Of a stretch of 64,000 nt of DNA, positions 30,101 through 38,300 are shown piece by piece; within the stretch, counting starts at the first letter, position 1; the number at the start of each line of letters is the position of its first letter. The notes under the pieces are model-generated. The model worked only from the letters and a program-made list of their open reading frames with translations. It was not told the DNA's origin and did no database searches. The stretch is from Gibbula magus (taxonomy: Eukaryota > Mollusca > Gastropoda > Trochida > Trochidae). Location: the NCBI GenBank assembly GCA_936450465.1, contig OW388294.1, positions 72,004,506 through 72,068,505 on the forward strand, given 5' to 3'. Position numbers and translations under genes: made by a program.

Positions 30101-33049
30101 CCAAAGAGATCATGAAGTGTAATTTTACTGGGACACTCTCCGTTACCAGAGCCTTGTGGCACCTACTGAGACCGCATTCAAGGTACACAATCTCACCAGA
30201 GGCCATGGTCAATAAGCGTTTAAAATGAGCGATTACGTTTAAACCTCTCTTGAACGCGATTGCTCAATGAAGCACTACGTATAGTAAACCTCGAGGTGTC
30301 GCACCGTATCGTTCAGGAGAGAATGAGCGCTTGTAACGCCCTTTACGGCATTTGGACAAAGTTTCCAATTATGTCTTGAATGATTTGAGAGCAAATGTAT
30401 GAATGTGTGGTATTGAGTTGCCTGTTGATAAACTACGTAGCAAATTAAACTATAACACATTTTCAACAGAGTCAGAAACAATAATGCCGGTGGTTAAATA
30501 TTTTAATGTGTTTGATAAGCAAATGATATGTACTGTAAAATAAAGTAGATACAATTATGTACATCGGGATATAGTTTTTAAATTCTTTGTTTGTTTTTAA
30601 CTCTAGCATTTATGTAACACGATTTATCTATGACTGATGTAAAACAATATAATTTTACGTATAGCAGTAATGTGTTCAGATATCGTATCGTACTGCAATA
30701 CATGTACGTATCTAACTTCATAAGTTTTACATAACGTTATGAAGTAGTACAGATCCAATGACTCCATTTTAATTTTACTTGAACATGTGGATCAGAGTGG
30801 TCATAGTGTCAAGTGAAGCCTCCAAACGAGCCTTGGACAGGTGTTCTCCCGCCAGACAAGCTCAGTTCAGACACCCTAATCTCACAATGGACGACTTGGA
30901 GAAGTTGATGGCAGAATTTGTCAGGTTAGGCATAGTCTGTATTCTATATGCCAAAGCGAAATGTTGACACTTATCATTGGAATTAGAAACTGCGTACGAT
31001 TGTCAGATATACACCTTCATCGTACTTTGTAAATTACTTGTTCAAAAATGGACTTAAACTTGAATCATGTCTTTAACAATATGAAATATACAGATGTGTA
31101 CTTGTATTCATGCATGATTTCAGTAAACATACCTATCCCGGTATCCTTAGCAACAATTGACATGTTCTGTTGAGGTACAAAACGTTACATTAATTAATGG
31201 AATTGTTTTCGTAAATCAATTTTAAACTGTTATTTATTTATTATTAAAATAGAATGACATTGATGAAACTAATTTATTGCATACACACAAAGATGGTTTA
31301 TTCATAAACTGTCATGTAATGCAAATAATAGTATTTGTGATCTTCTTTAATCAAGCGATGCAGCTGAGGGTAAACATATTGAAAGAGGCTGGGCGTCCAG
31401 TGCGTACGGGATGTCCAAGATAGGCGAGACTCTGATGGCTTTTATACTGACAAGAGAGCTGGCGGACGATCAACGAGAGGATATCATTGTTAATGCTGTA
31501 AGTTCCGATATCATTATTTTTCTCAGATTATTCAGACAGACACACAATAATTCCATTTCATGTTTATAAGGCCATGACCCATTTTGCATTAAATGCCTAC
31601 AGAACCAGGTATGCATATTGAACGAAGCTTCCGTAAAATATTACATGAAAGTCACCAATGTCTGTGATAATGTTTGTGATATAAACTCATCGGCAATAGA
31701 AAGTTATCACTTCGTGAAATCATTTAATAATAATAATAATAATAATGAGGATACTTATATCGCGCTGAACTCCACAACACTAAGGGCCATGCTCGAAGCG
31801 CTACACACATTATTACCCTGGTGTAAGGACCAACATCGTTCCTTTTTCATTCTCAACTCCCTTTGGAGTATGCAAATCATTTGAATACAAAATAAAATAA
31901 TAATTTCATTCTTCAAGTGCTAAATGTCTGCATAAATACCGACGTCTATGAGAACAATGATGCAGTAAAAAAAAGAACACGAAAGAAATGCGGAAACCTT
32001 CACAACGAGACTGCGACAGCCATTGGTATGACATAAATGGGGACCGCAGAACGCACGTCACATTGCAAGACCCGTCAATTGCAGCCAAAGCAACCGTCAG
32101 CAACTTGTTGAATTGTTGTCAGTGGACAGGCCAGACACCAGACCGTCCAAGATCGGGTCGACTATAGGTTTCGTTGCAGCTTGAATTGGCCTCGTTTGAT
32201 TTGTTGCGAAACAGTCTTGCTGACGTCATCCAACTACTGACTACATCCATGACGGGACGTGTTCTAGCGTGCATTGATGCAGAGAGTAGTCACACTGAGA
32301 ACATGTTTGACCATTTGTAGAATTGTGTGGCCTTTTTATAAAACAATGTCTGTTACTTTATTTTGACCCCATGTCACTTTTGCTCAAATTTATAATAAAT
32401 GTACTATTGATAGAACAATGGTGACTTTATACAGTGGTTAGAACATTATTCTTGTCATTAAATTGATAATAATACATATCATATATGTCTTGACGAGCGA
32501 TAAAAACTGGTGATAGGTGTCTTTAGCCGACGAGTTTATAAACTGTGGCATATGACATCTGCTATTAATTCAATGTGTTGATATTGGCTGTATATTGACA
32601 GTGTTGTCCAGGCCATGTCAACACAGACCTGCCGAGTGTGAGGGGACCACTTACAGTAGATCAAGGTACGTAGTGTGAACAATCCTGCTGTTACGAAACA
32701 TCACTTTGAATGCAAAATATAAGTGGAGCATGTACTAGAAATATACATGTAATAGAAACGTGTCACCGTTTTGAATGTTAATTTATCATTCCGCATAAAT
32801 AAATGATTTACGTTGATGAATTTTAAACATGTCCAGTTATGTAAATTTGAAATAGATATTTACATAGTATATGTCACTGAATGGCTTACGGTCAATTTGT
32901 TTGTGCTACCAATTGAACATTAATATAAATGTCATTCTACAATGTAAACACCAGGAGCCAAGACCCCCGTGTACCTTGCCCTTCTCCCCCGTGATGTCAA
33001 GCAACCCAAGGGTCAGTTTGTCCGACTGATGCTGCCAGAAGATTGGTGA
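9106..33049 (+). CDS. CBR1: Carbonyl reductase [NADPH], CBR1-like SDR, eight exons
   Basis: This is a cytosolic short-chain dehydrogenase that should reduce carbonyls of quinones, ketones and endogenous aldehydes with NADPH. Exons are 9106-9132, 12117-12198, 12568-12746, 30070-30182, 30796-30924, 31356-31497, 32602-32665 and 32955-33049. All introns are GT-AG and all phases match, giving 831 nt and 276 aa (human CBR1 has 277). Visible features are the TGANKGVG dinucleotide loop (11-18), R38 and D63 for the cofactor, NNAA (89-92, NNAG in most relatives), N114, S140, and the catalytic YGMSK with Y194 and K198. CCPGHVNTD (225-233) has His where relatives have Trp. The protein ends in a QFV...W tail typical of the family. 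Human CBR1 has three exons, so this gene is much more divided. Intron 3 is 17.3 kb and full of transposons. An AATAAA at 33286 could be the polyadenylation signal. Confidence 0.96.
9133..12116 (+). other. Carbonyl reductase intron 1
   Basis: A 2.98-kb intron, donor GTATGT and acceptor TCCTGTAG. It holds no recognisable gene. Reading frames of 60-130 codons here show no family motifs. A possible small inverted-repeat element lies at 10281-10778. Confidence 0.8.
10281..10778. mobile_element. Possible MITE with 18-20 bp inverted ends
   Basis: TTAAAGGTGCATCCATTGTG at about 10280 and CACAATGGATGTACCTTTAA at about 10758 are inverted repeats with about one mismatch, enclosing roughly 0.5 kb of AT-rich non-coding DNA in intron 1. 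No target duplication could be confirmed. Confidence 0.45.
12117..12198 (+). CDS. CBR1: Carbonyl reductase exon 2
   Basis: Encodes VTGANKGVGFGVVRALCQ and the following stretch up to FLT, that is, the Rossmann cofactor loop and first helix. Acceptor CTGTAG, donor GTCAGC (less usual but AG/GT), phase 1 out. Confidence 0.93.
12568..12746 (+). CDS. CBR1: Carbonyl reductase exon 3
   Basis: Encodes ARDFDRGQQAV through LDILVNNAAISFK. It includes the NADPH-binding Arg, the LDI strand and the NNAA motif after beta 4. Acceptor CCATTAG, donor GTGAGT, phase 0 out. The next exon lies 17.3 kb downstream. Confidence 0.95.
12855..13212 (+). pseudogene. PIF/Harbinger transposase 5' remnant
   Basis: After a terminal-repeat-like segment (CCGTTCCACTAACCGATCTT at 12861), ATGGCGGCGTTTATT at 13024 opens a Harbinger-type N-terminus (MAAFIVLCDEEE). 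It then shifts frame into RVRAFNHERIFRDRT, then LDTLSDEGLAKYRMPRHALL. The pattern of charged residues, then LDxLSDExLxxxYRMPR, resembles HARBI1-like transposases. Homology stops at about 13200, where the 419-bp inverted-repeat arm begins. The DDE catalytic region is not found, so the element is dead. Similar terminal-repeat words occur in reverse at 28483-28510 and 28569-28597. Confidence 0.65.
13213..13631. repeat. Left arm of 419-bp inverted repeat
   Basis: It matches the reverse complement of 16338-16756 over the same 419-base length with only a few differences. The arm contains an exon end (LGGNVPRKLLTTKRGKMAEA), its GTAAGA donor and 350 bases of intron. It marks an inverted duplication of a gene fragment. 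Confidence 0.9.
13616..13712. repeat. Four GTGGTCTGCGTATTG-like units
   Basis: Units GTGGTCTGCGTATTG, GTGGTCTGCTTATTG, GTGGTCAGCATATTG and GTGGTCGGTGTATTG are spaced 20-35 bases apart in the intron before exon b. Four matching units lie in the mirrored intron at about 16252-16352. The function is unknown. Confidence 0.75.
14204..15529. other. Region between the two zinc-finger fragments
   Basis: AT-rich sequence with no supported gene. It contains the short hairpin element at 14865-15003. A 71-codon plus-strand frame near 15112 has no family motif and is not called. Confidence 0.5.
14865..15003. mobile_element. Small MITE-like hairpin element
   Basis: TTAGGCCGCGAATGCATGTG, then TATGTAG, at the left pairs with CTACATACACATGGAGAG, then TGGACCTAA, at the right, leaving about 80 bases between. 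The ends are flanked by TTA/TAA, compatible with a three-base AT-rich target as used by PIF/Harbinger-type MITEs. Because the ends themselves are palindromic, the duplication cannot be proven. Confidence 0.5.
15530..16787 (-). pseudogene. C2H2 zinc-finger gene fragment, minus-strand copy, two frameshifts
   Basis: Exon a is 16787-16686 (CREQIRENAVSLGG, then NVPRKLL...AEAGDQ; 34 codons in phase 0, acceptor CTTAG, donor GTAAG). Exon b is 16194-15530 after TTTTCAG and begins MDQSLDISGVVEG. It would encode six C2H2-type fingers: a damaged CxxC..HxxxH near 16110, then FTCDKCGKKY, HTCPICSKGF, ESCSFCKKVF (C2HC), FKCDTCGASF and YQCNMCVRVY units, with a stop at 15530. The reading frame shifts twice, near 16110 (a CKVC motif lost one base) and near 16045 (A-rich HEEK stretch). 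The last five fingers are intact in one frame from 15991. It is a probable DNA-binding protein gene in decay, or else the sequence carries small errors. Confidence 0.6.
16338..16756. repeat. Right arm of 419-bp inverted repeat
   Basis: Reverse complement of 13213-13631. The arms are separated by 2.7 kb holding two different 3' exons in tail-to-tail orientation. Outside the arms, homology ends abruptly on both sides. Confidence 0.9.
16788..17904. other. Part of intron 3 with no recognised feature
   Basis: No gene or clear repeat. A 71-codon minus frame at 16845-17060 is more GC-rich than its surroundings and lies directly upstream of exon a of the minus-strand zinc-finger fragment. It may hold an earlier exon of that gene, but no motif supports this. 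Confidence 0.4.
17905..18060. mobile_element. Hairpin element with 55-bp arms
   Basis: ACAATAACTAACGAGTGACG, then GGGAATGACAGATTATCTTTCCC, at 17910 pairs with the inverted GGGAAAGATAACCTGCCATT, then CCCCGTCACGAGTTGGTTATTGT, ending near 18059. The loop contains a second small hairpin, ATTCTCGAGCCTTGGCGAGAGAAT. No coding capacity. Likely a MITE or the terminus of a larger element. Confidence 0.65.
18060..18810. repeat. Segment bounded by TATTACCCATATG inverted words
   Basis: TATATTACCCATATGA at 18060 and TCCCATATGGGTAATATTA at 18788 are inverted and bound about 740 bases without a gene. It could be a non-autonomous element inserted next to the hairpin at 17905-18060. Confidence is low because the ends are short. 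Confidence 0.35.
18811..19220. other. Part of intron 3 with no recognised feature
   Basis: Non-coding sequence between the repeat segment and the start of the recombinase element. Nothing supported. Confidence 0.4.
19618..20949 (+). CDS. Crypton-like tyrosine recombinase (DUF3504-type), 443 aa
   Basis: An intact single-exon reading frame of 443 codons begins at ATG 19618 with no earlier in-frame ATG close by. The N-terminal half (about 20-130) resembles the helical DNA-binding part of tyrosine recombinases. The C-terminal half carries the catalytic set: R174 in CRRGGEN (RxxE-like), H291-x-x-R294 in TNHSIRTTG, H317 in LTGHKS and the nucleophile Y326 in AIYHR, nine residues after the histidine as in the family. 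The rest (340-443) is acidic and shows no domain. Such proteins are encoded by Crypton elements and by host proteins derived from them. It would cut and rejoin DNA through a 3'-phosphotyrosine. It lies inside intron 3 of the carbonyl reductase gene on the same strand. Whether it is a mobile element or a domesticated gene is undecided. Confidence 0.88.
   Translation: MAKRFASHSAEEITEKRIKNVPDNTQKANRHAANTFRIYLDEKKQASNFEDYDSPRLAEVLSHFYLDARKSNGELYKTSSLEHFRHSLNRYLNSPPINKNIDIIKHSDFHDAHLSFTTAMRELKAAGKGSTDHFPCISEEDMKLMYSSVHMSPDTPLGLFNKVQFEIRLYFCRRGGENIAQMTKDTFSVSVDQNGMKYVVKTKDELTKNRREKLKLMPENKNSPFCPVLSFEKYLSKLEPSLDRLWQRPKDSYCDTESVWYCKRPTGKDTLSKFMTKMSKACGLSQVYTNHSIRTTGVTILTKNNFSPAQIMALTGHKSVSSLAIYHRVSDEEQVHMGQTITNAVHGKPSSVPAICAPGTSNQLAITDAEEPTAQSDFPLQREETGLQLMDGFNLEDLFSDFDDGSNPLTKVPNFNTTIQERRTAPIFHGCKIGTVQIIFQQK
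21007..21900. repeat. CCCCCGCC-headed element with 152-bp tandem core
   Basis: It starts with the hairpin TCCCCCGCCACAACGAAG, then TTGGCGGGGGA, then a CCGTCCGTCTGTCCGTCTGT run. Next come five units of exactly 152 bp (phase words AAACTATAAGACATAT at 21121, 21273, 21425, 21577 and 21729) and a decayed sixth. Units differ by only a few bases. The architecture, a short hairpin head plus tandem cores of about 150 bp, resembles HINE/pearl-type non-autonomous Helentrons described in molluscs. That assignment is inference. Confidence 0.8.
21905..22110. repeat. Solo head of the TAGCTCATCTGGCC repeat family
   Basis: TTTTTAGCTCATCTGGCCTG, then a GGCATGGCACAGTGTCC and CCATCCGTCCGTCCGTCTGT stretch and AACTTTTCGCATTTT...AGAACCACTTGGTCT, match the head of the 24.5-27.6 kb array. 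Only one core unit follows here. A further, reversed relative lies near 42.5 kb. Confidence 0.7.
22575..22712. repeat. Perfect 59-bp stem hairpin
   Basis: GTTACACGGTGTTTTGACAG at 22575 starts a stem that pairs without mismatch for 59 bases with the sequence ending ...CAAAACACCGTGTAAC at 22712. The loop is only 20 bases (CCTTCGGCTGCGCCTCAGGA). It may be an element terminus or a solo hairpin MITE. No mismatch has accumulated, so it is recent or actively maintained. Confidence 0.9.
22713..24287. other. Part of intron 3 with no clear gene
   Basis: AT-rich DNA with no supported gene. A plus-strand stretch after TATCTTTCAAG at 23863-24044 is open and less AT-rich, but it shows no motif and no partner exon could be fixed. 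Confidence 0.4.
24288..24373 (+). CDS. Possible orphan terminal exon
   Basis: After the acceptor-like TTGTTTTGCAG, one frame reads KESQKVKALMKVSIIMDSGS, then DSEFEEI and a TAA stop. The Ser/Asp/Glu-rich end looks protein-like, but no upstream exon, domain or homologue is recognised. It may be a transposon gene remnant in intron 3 or chance. Confidence 0.25.
24527..27640. repeat. Large tandem array of about 145-bp units
   Basis: The head TTTTTAGCTCATCTGGCCTG, then GGCATGGCATGGTGTCCGTC, is followed by about 21 units of roughly 143-147 bp. Each unit has TTCCAAAAGGTCTAGAGAGC, GCAGACTCC, TGGCTAATGG and a TGACCCCATGACCTCAAATG, then GGGGTCAC, hairpin-forming block. Units are of several types, and type order repeats: nearly identical blocks start at 24695, 25848 and 26728 (spacings 1153 and 880, about eight and six units). 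Open frames here are by-products of the repeat and not genes. Confidence 0.92.
27661..28373 (-). pseudogene. hAT/ZNF862-like transposase fragment with TTF-type zinc finger
   Basis: One minus-strand frame is open from about 28373 to a stop at 27661. Its best part reads SRHFRSEWFAEFKWLRFESE, then AMFCRFCEEASKNN, LQEHRESISHRDAV and THGDSVEEMDNALAEATIET. A WL...FCRFC...H...SxxHRDA pattern is typical of the TTF-like finger of hAT-derived proteins related to ZNF862/KIAA1586. The usual downstream catalytic region is missing: the frame degenerates at about 27740, just before the tandem array. A second overlapping frame (28394-28017) starting MEVNQAAVASSS may be the true 5' exon. Confidence 0.55.
28395..28600. 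repeat. Harbinger-like terminal-repeat words (reverse orientation)
   Basis: Reading on the minus strand, GGGTGCCGTTCCAATGACCG, then ATCTTATC (28597-28569), and further in CCCCTAACCGATCTTAGCCG (28506-28487), resemble ACCGTTCCACTAACCGATCT, then TAGCCG, at 12860-12885. The two sites point toward each other across 15.7 kb. They may be the two ends of one heavily invaded Harbinger-type element or ends of two separate copies. Confidence 0.5.
28601..29399. other. Part of intron 3 with no recognised feature
   Basis: AT-rich, no gene or clear repeat found. Confidence 0.4.
29400..29940. repeat. CCCCCGCC-headed element with about 151-bp tandem core
   Basis: The head is the hairpin GTCCCCCGCCGCAACGCGG, then AACGGGGGAC, followed by GCGTCCGTATGTCCGTACGTC. 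Then come about two and a half units of roughly 151 bp with CGCGATATCTCATGAAGCGT, GCAGACACCAG and GTGACCTTGACCTTATTTCC. It ends GGCGGGGGACATTGCCATGT near 29905. It belongs to the same broad type as 21007-21900 but has a different core sequence. Confidence 0.75.
30070..30182 (+). CDS. CBR1: Carbonyl reductase exon 4
   Basis: Encodes DGSPVPFPERAKEIMKCNFT to LLRPHS. The acceptor is TTTTGTCAAG at 30069. An upstream AATAG would break the phase and the alignment with relatives, whose K-VADPTPF corresponds to K-DGSPVPF here. Contains the active-site Asn (N114). Donor GTACAC, phase 2. Confidence 0.92.
30183..30795 (+). other. Carbonyl reductase intron 4
   Basis: 613-bp GT-AG intron, AT-rich, no internal feature found. 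Confidence 0.85.
30796..30924 (+). CDS. CBR1: Carbonyl reductase exon 5
   Basis: Encodes RVVIVSSEASKRALDRCSPA through LEKLMAEFV, with the catalytic serine in VSS (S140) and the long insert helix typical of monomeric carbonyl reductases. Acceptor GGATCAG, donor GTTAGG, phase 2. Confidence 0.94.
30925..31355 (+). other. Carbonyl reductase intron 5
   Basis: 431-bp GT-AG intron, AT-rich, nothing else seen. Confidence 0.85.
31356..31497 (+). CDS. CBR1: Carbonyl reductase exon 6 (catalytic Tyr/Lys)
   Basis: Encodes DAAEGKHIERGWASSAYGMS, then KIGETLM through IIVNA. Y194 and K198 form the YxxxK catalytic pair. Acceptor TTTAATCAAG, donor GTAAGT, phase 0 out. Confidence 0.96.
31498..32601 (+). other. 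Carbonyl reductase intron 6
   Basis: 1.1-kb intron ending TATATTGACAG. It contains a short ATAATAATAAT run near 31730 and no gene. Confidence 0.85.
32602..32665 (+). CDS. CBR1: Carbonyl reductase exon 7
   Basis: Encodes CCPGHVNTDLPSVRGPLTVD, then Q. This is the PG motif after beta 6 that positions the cofactor nicotinamide. His replaces the usual Trp after PG. Donor GTACGT, phase 1. Confidence 0.94.
32955..33049 (+). CDS. CBR1: Carbonyl reductase exon 8 and stop
   Basis: Encodes GAKTPVYLALLPRDVKQPKG, then QFVRLMLPEDW and TGA at 33047. It matches the family C-terminus (GAETPVYLALLP...GQFV...W). Confidence 0.95.
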
Positions 33050-33285
33050 CCAGTGACCAGAACCATGTTCAGAAAGATTTGAGGAAATACACAACGACCT
33101 GAATACTCTACTGATGGACGTCATGTAATTCATCCTAATGGTTGAGCTTGATTGAACATATCCAAGAAATTATCGTATTAATTAAGACCCCTTGCTGTTT
33201 TTCAAGACAGCACAAAAGTTGTTTTTGTTGAGAGGACGAAAGTCAAGACGGACATTTCACTTTGTACGTTCATGCCATTTATGTA

Positions 33286-33291
33286 AATAAA
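33286..33291 (+). terminator. Candidate polyadenylation signal of carbonyl reductase
   Basis: AATAAA lies 237 bases after the stop codon. Other A/T-rich near matches occur further on, so this is the first rather than the proven signal. Confidence 0.45.
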
Positions 33292-34998
33292 ACAGTGAAG
33301 CTATCAGATGAGTTTTATGGATTTCCAACATCATTAAATCTTTCTAATTTCGCAATTACCACTTGCTTGATAACACTATTAGAATTGCCTTCCATAAAAG
33401 TGAAAACGTTGCAATTCCATAATTTTCTTCTTCATTCTGTGTACTAGAATACCCATCAGATACAATAACAAACGTGTGATGTTAAAAATAATGTTGGTTA
33501 ATCAACATATGTTATGTATGAATCTATAATATCGATCTTGGTAAACTGTGATTGTGGTAAAATAAAGAAAATAGATGTCAAAGCAAATACACTTATTGAA
33601 GCAGTCCATTCCATAACCTCATCTGTTATTTCATCTAAAATGTAAGCCAAAATAAGGACAAATGTATCTGTACTAAACCGTTGATTCATGATCTTTAAGT
33701 ATTCGAATGATTATACTGAGCGTGTTGTTCATCATTCAAGTTGTAAATGCATAATGTAATTTATAATTAAACTTGGTTATTTGCAAATATTACAACTTCC
33801 ACTGTCATTGCTCTTTCAACAAACCATAATGATTACTTATAAGTGATAACTAATGCGAAAATCTATTGTTTTTCCAATAAAGATATCATACATGTAACTG
33901 TATTCTTTTCTTATATGCCCCATAAACATTGACATCATAACTTTACGAGAAGCTACTAACTATAAGTAGTGCGTGTCTCTCATTCTTAATTAACTTCTTC
34001 TCTCAATCAGGTTCCTGAAGGATTAGCTAAAGTAGACGAATATATATGATCAATAATATTCCTGTGGGCACTGAAGTGATGTGAGTGTATTACGGGTACC
34101 AAATTGACTCTTATTCGATTTTTACAACATAAGCCAAATATCTTAATTCCACCATTTCAAAGTGAAATCTTAAGTAAGTACTCTCGAATAAACGATGTTA
34201 CAACCTCAATATTTGCACGAGCAATCGTTATCCTTACAACCAAAATACATGAGAACTTAACGATTAGTTTATTGAAGTTACTACGTTCTATCGACTATAC
34301 TCCTTTGAGATTCCTTTATGACAAGGGGTGGGATAAATGCAGACACGACTCGAGCGTACGTAAATAAACCATTCTGAAATATACAAGAGAGTTATTGAAT
34401 ATATTGATGAGTGAGACACTGAATGACACTGTACAAGGTGAACAATGGACTGAACGTTTCCTAGGGTATGTTATGGTATGATGTGAAGTTAAACACAACT
34501 GTCCGCCACTGCCTTGGGTTAAGTTGGTAAGTAACTGGACACCCATTTATATTAAAAACTGCTAGATAACGCTAGTTGGGTTATAGAAAATATTTTCTGT
34601 TTGATATTGTAACTGGTAGCTCCATACAATCTGACATCTCGGTGTTTAAGTATAGCATAATTCGCATGATATGATATCAATGTGTTTTGAAACAGTTTGT
34701 ATGATTTAACATATATTTTTTATACATACTATCAAGACAAATTGTTCAAATCATCACATTTCTAATAATGTTTGATATGCTGGTTTCATTATTGATTAAA
34801 ATGTCATGTACTATGAGAATACTCAATTCCCTGATTTGACATAACTAAAGTTCAATTGCTTGAAATCGTTACCTCTGTTAAATACGAATAGTACTTTTTA
34901 CGCACTTTCAAGTAAACGACATGGGCATATGTATGATTATGAACTGAAAAAGCGTTATTTCTTCCTATTTGAACAAAAGTTGTCTGTTATACAAGACA
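33292..34998. other. Intergenic region after carbonyl reductase
   Basis: AT-rich. No gene, RNA gene or clear repeat found. It probably includes a 5' UTR intron of the following small gene, because an acceptor-like TTTCTTCCTATTTGAACAAA, then AG, precedes it. Confidence 0.4.
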
Positions 34999-35325
34999 AT
35001 GGACGCTTCCAAATCGACTGAAAGTATTCAACGTGATATTGAAAACCACAGCCCGATGGGACTCTACAGCGAAGCAGCAAGTAGTCAGGGTGACAATACA
35101 GATACATCAATGGGAATAGACAGTTCGATACTGAAATCCCCCAATTGCGGAGGTGGATCACAACCACCTAACCATGGGTGGATACTTCCTCATGACTCGG
35201 TGCACAACACCTATGTTCCACCACCCTTTGATTACCATTCTCCAACTGATGAGCAAAGACATTCTGCTTCTTTTGGGGATTTCAATGGGCAAACAGTTCC
35301 ACTGGTCGAGAAGATGAAACACTAG
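34999..35325 (+). CDS. Small NHGWILP-family protein, copy 1 (108 aa)
   Basis: MDASKSTESIQRDIENHSPM opens an acidic, Ser-rich N-terminus. The core is NHGWILPHDSVHNTYVPPPF at about residues 56-75, then DYHSPTDEQ and a short polar tail ending KMKH. No signal peptide or membrane segment is visible. The core aligns with copy 2 at 43110 (NHGWILPANALPEHYVPPPF). The preceding TTTCTTCCT...AAAG resembles the acceptor just before copy 2's start, so both probably have an intron in the 5' UTR. I do not recognise the family. The conserved PPPF could be a short binding motif, which is only a guess. Confidence 0.7.
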   Translation: MDASKSTESIQRDIENHSPMGLYSEAASSQGDNTDTSMGIDSSILKSPNCGGGSQPPNHGWILPHDSVHNTYVPPPFDYHSPTDEQRHSASFGDFNGQTVPLVEKMKH

Positions 35326-38300
35326 TTCAGAGGGATTCTTTAAGTTCAGATTGACACCTTTTCACACCATCAGACAATTAATTGTAGAGATGCCAATTGG
35401 CTCTTACAAGAAATATACAACAAGGATGGAAGACAATTGTCTTCAATAGGAGTTCTACTTTCTCTGACTGTGTATGCCAACTTGACAACACACATGTGCG
35501 ATAATGTTGCTGATCTTAAAATTGATAATAATACACACACATGGTTGTAGACATGACTGAATGTCACACAAATATTTTTAATAAGATTTACTGTGTAATG
35601 CATGTAACCATGTCAGTATTACTTCTGTCATTCACCTGAAGTTTGTGTTTGTGTAACCTTTCACAAGAGAACTTCCGGTGTGCCCAATACTGAGATCAGG
35701 TAAGGAGAGAGTTCTCTCGTAATGGATGTATACTGTCCTGCCATGCTGAGACTGTCTTGTCAGGATATTGTATGGTTGACATTAAAAAGCACTTAATAAC
35801 TACGACAAAACACTCATTTATATATGATGCGTGATGCTTTCCCATTTTATAACATCCTTGTTGAACTTTTTCAAAGTATAAAACTCTGACACTTCAGTAT
35901 TGTGTACATATGCTGTGCAAGACGTACATGCACTAGTGCAGGGATATGCGACACGTTCCTGTACACGTTAGAAAGTGGTTCAGTCATGTTATTCTTTTGA
36001 AGTTTGCACTTGCAATTTTGACGTTTAATGCAAAGTTATTTTCAGCCTTTGTTACTAAGATTTGAATAAAATGTCATCTCTAATGAAGGACACATGTTTT
36101 TTTAAAAACATATATCTCATATCTATTAAACTACATCTTCTAGTTACAAAAGAAGGCGAGCGAGGGCAGTGACCTGGATCATAAGCCCGCTACACGCTTG
36201 GAAACTTTCGGAAAATTCTGTTGTTCAGTACATTGAATGACAGTGCTGCATCACCACCCGGAGATCGCGTGTTCTAACTGACGTTCTCATATTAAAGGAA
36301 AGGTTCAATAGGAGAATCCGCCATGTTGGTACATAACGGGAAATGAGAAGTGGGTAGCATATATAAATTGCAAATACACGTTTATATGCAAGAATTATGA
36401 ACAATGTACTGTGTACGTGTCATGTCCATTTACAAAAAATGCTCAATTCAAATCCCGCCAGATTAATGTTACCTTTCAGTTTAACTCTAATGCCCATTTT
36501 TCATTACGACCTGAATTATCTCGAACACCACGAATAGGAGATTGTGTCAATTCGTGAATGTTCGGGAATATTCGGCAAATGTTACGAAAAATAATTACAC
36601 TTGTACGAAACATTTACGAACATTTTTGGGTATTCATGCTGGAAACCTACGAAACATGTACGAATTATCTGCAAATTATAAGAAATAAAAAGACTCAATT
36701 ACGAATAGACTAATGAATTCCACAACTAAGATACGATATCAGAACAATGTACTTGACAATTCGGTGAGTGCAATTCGCGACATTCATAGATGATTCGTAG
36801 ATGATTCGTGAGTAATCCGGGTTGAGAACACCAACTTATTAACCGCGAATTTCCGAGAACTGTTGACGATTAAATTACGAATAGTTAATCTTCTAATATA
36901 TACTCATTGTAAAAATGATTGACACCCTTAAACAGAAAATGGATTGCAGCAAATTAAATGCACTGGACAATTAATATTGATCGATATTATGGTATTTTCG
37001 AAAAATTAAATGACACAAACACATACTCGCCATGTCTGTATTGTGTGCGAATAAGACTCAATGAAAGATTTGATGTATATTTGGATTAAGTCAACATTTG
37101 TTTTCAAATTCAACCTTTTCATTATTTATTATAACCATAATGAGAACTGTCAAACACTGTACGTAACCCTGAACCAATGCCAAGATCCCAAGACACAAAG
37201 AACGAACTCTTTTGCATAAATTTCATTTTTCTAATATTCCGCTTTCTTTGGTAGTTTAAAGTACAAGTGGAGAACAAGCAAATGCTGAAGGACAATATTT
37301 AAAAAAAAAATACATCCAGTAGTAACATGTGTTACTAAAAAAGAATCGAAACTGACACGAAACGTTGTTTATATAACATTTCATTCCTATAACTATTAGG
37401 GGGTGTCAACCATGATTACCATGAGTATATGTTATTATATAAGTAATCAATTAAAATCGTTTCGAAATAATGTTGTGTGTTGTGTTTACTTGAAAGTATT
37501 ATCTATATGAATTAACGAATTAACATCGAAACATTAGTATATAGATTATATTTTTTCATTAAAGTAACGTAAACACGTTGAGATTTTTAAAAATGTTGAA
37601 TTTGTTTTAGATCTAATTGAGTAAAACCATAAATTGTGTATTGACATGTACCACTATATGAAGATCATATCATATAAATATTGCCATCCACGAAAGTATT
37701 GGAGATCAATTTAACTATCACATTTAACTTTGTCACGTCTTAGCTAATATCTTATCTGAAGTTCAGAGTTTGTATCGAATTACATCTGCACAGTACTGTT
37801 GTATTGGAACAATCAAACCTCCTTATCACACATTTACATATAGAACATCGATTGTATCATCTTTTGTTATGATAGCGCCTCTTGTATTGTAGATGTATTG
37901 TACAAAACATCATGGATTGTGTTTACAATCTAGCTGGCAATCATCGCCAGGAGGTCGCCTGAATAGCTCATAGAGAGTCTATGTATATCTATATTTGGTT
38001 AGCACTAGTGGTAGTATTTGTACTCTAAACAAAACATGTAGGACGAATTGTGTGTGGGCTAATCGATCAAGTGTCTTCACCGGAACATCAGTTCGATACG
38101 CCAATTTATTTCACACAATTCATTTTATTGATTAAGAGATATATGTATGCGAAGAATATATATCATGATAGATTGCATAGAAACCATCGACCGTCGAAAC
38201 CATTGGTGTTCATATAAGCTGATTGTAACTTGTTTTTTTGGAGGGGGAGTATTCACATTAAATAGTTGATTATAGAACGTGTTGAGTTTGAGTTACTTCC

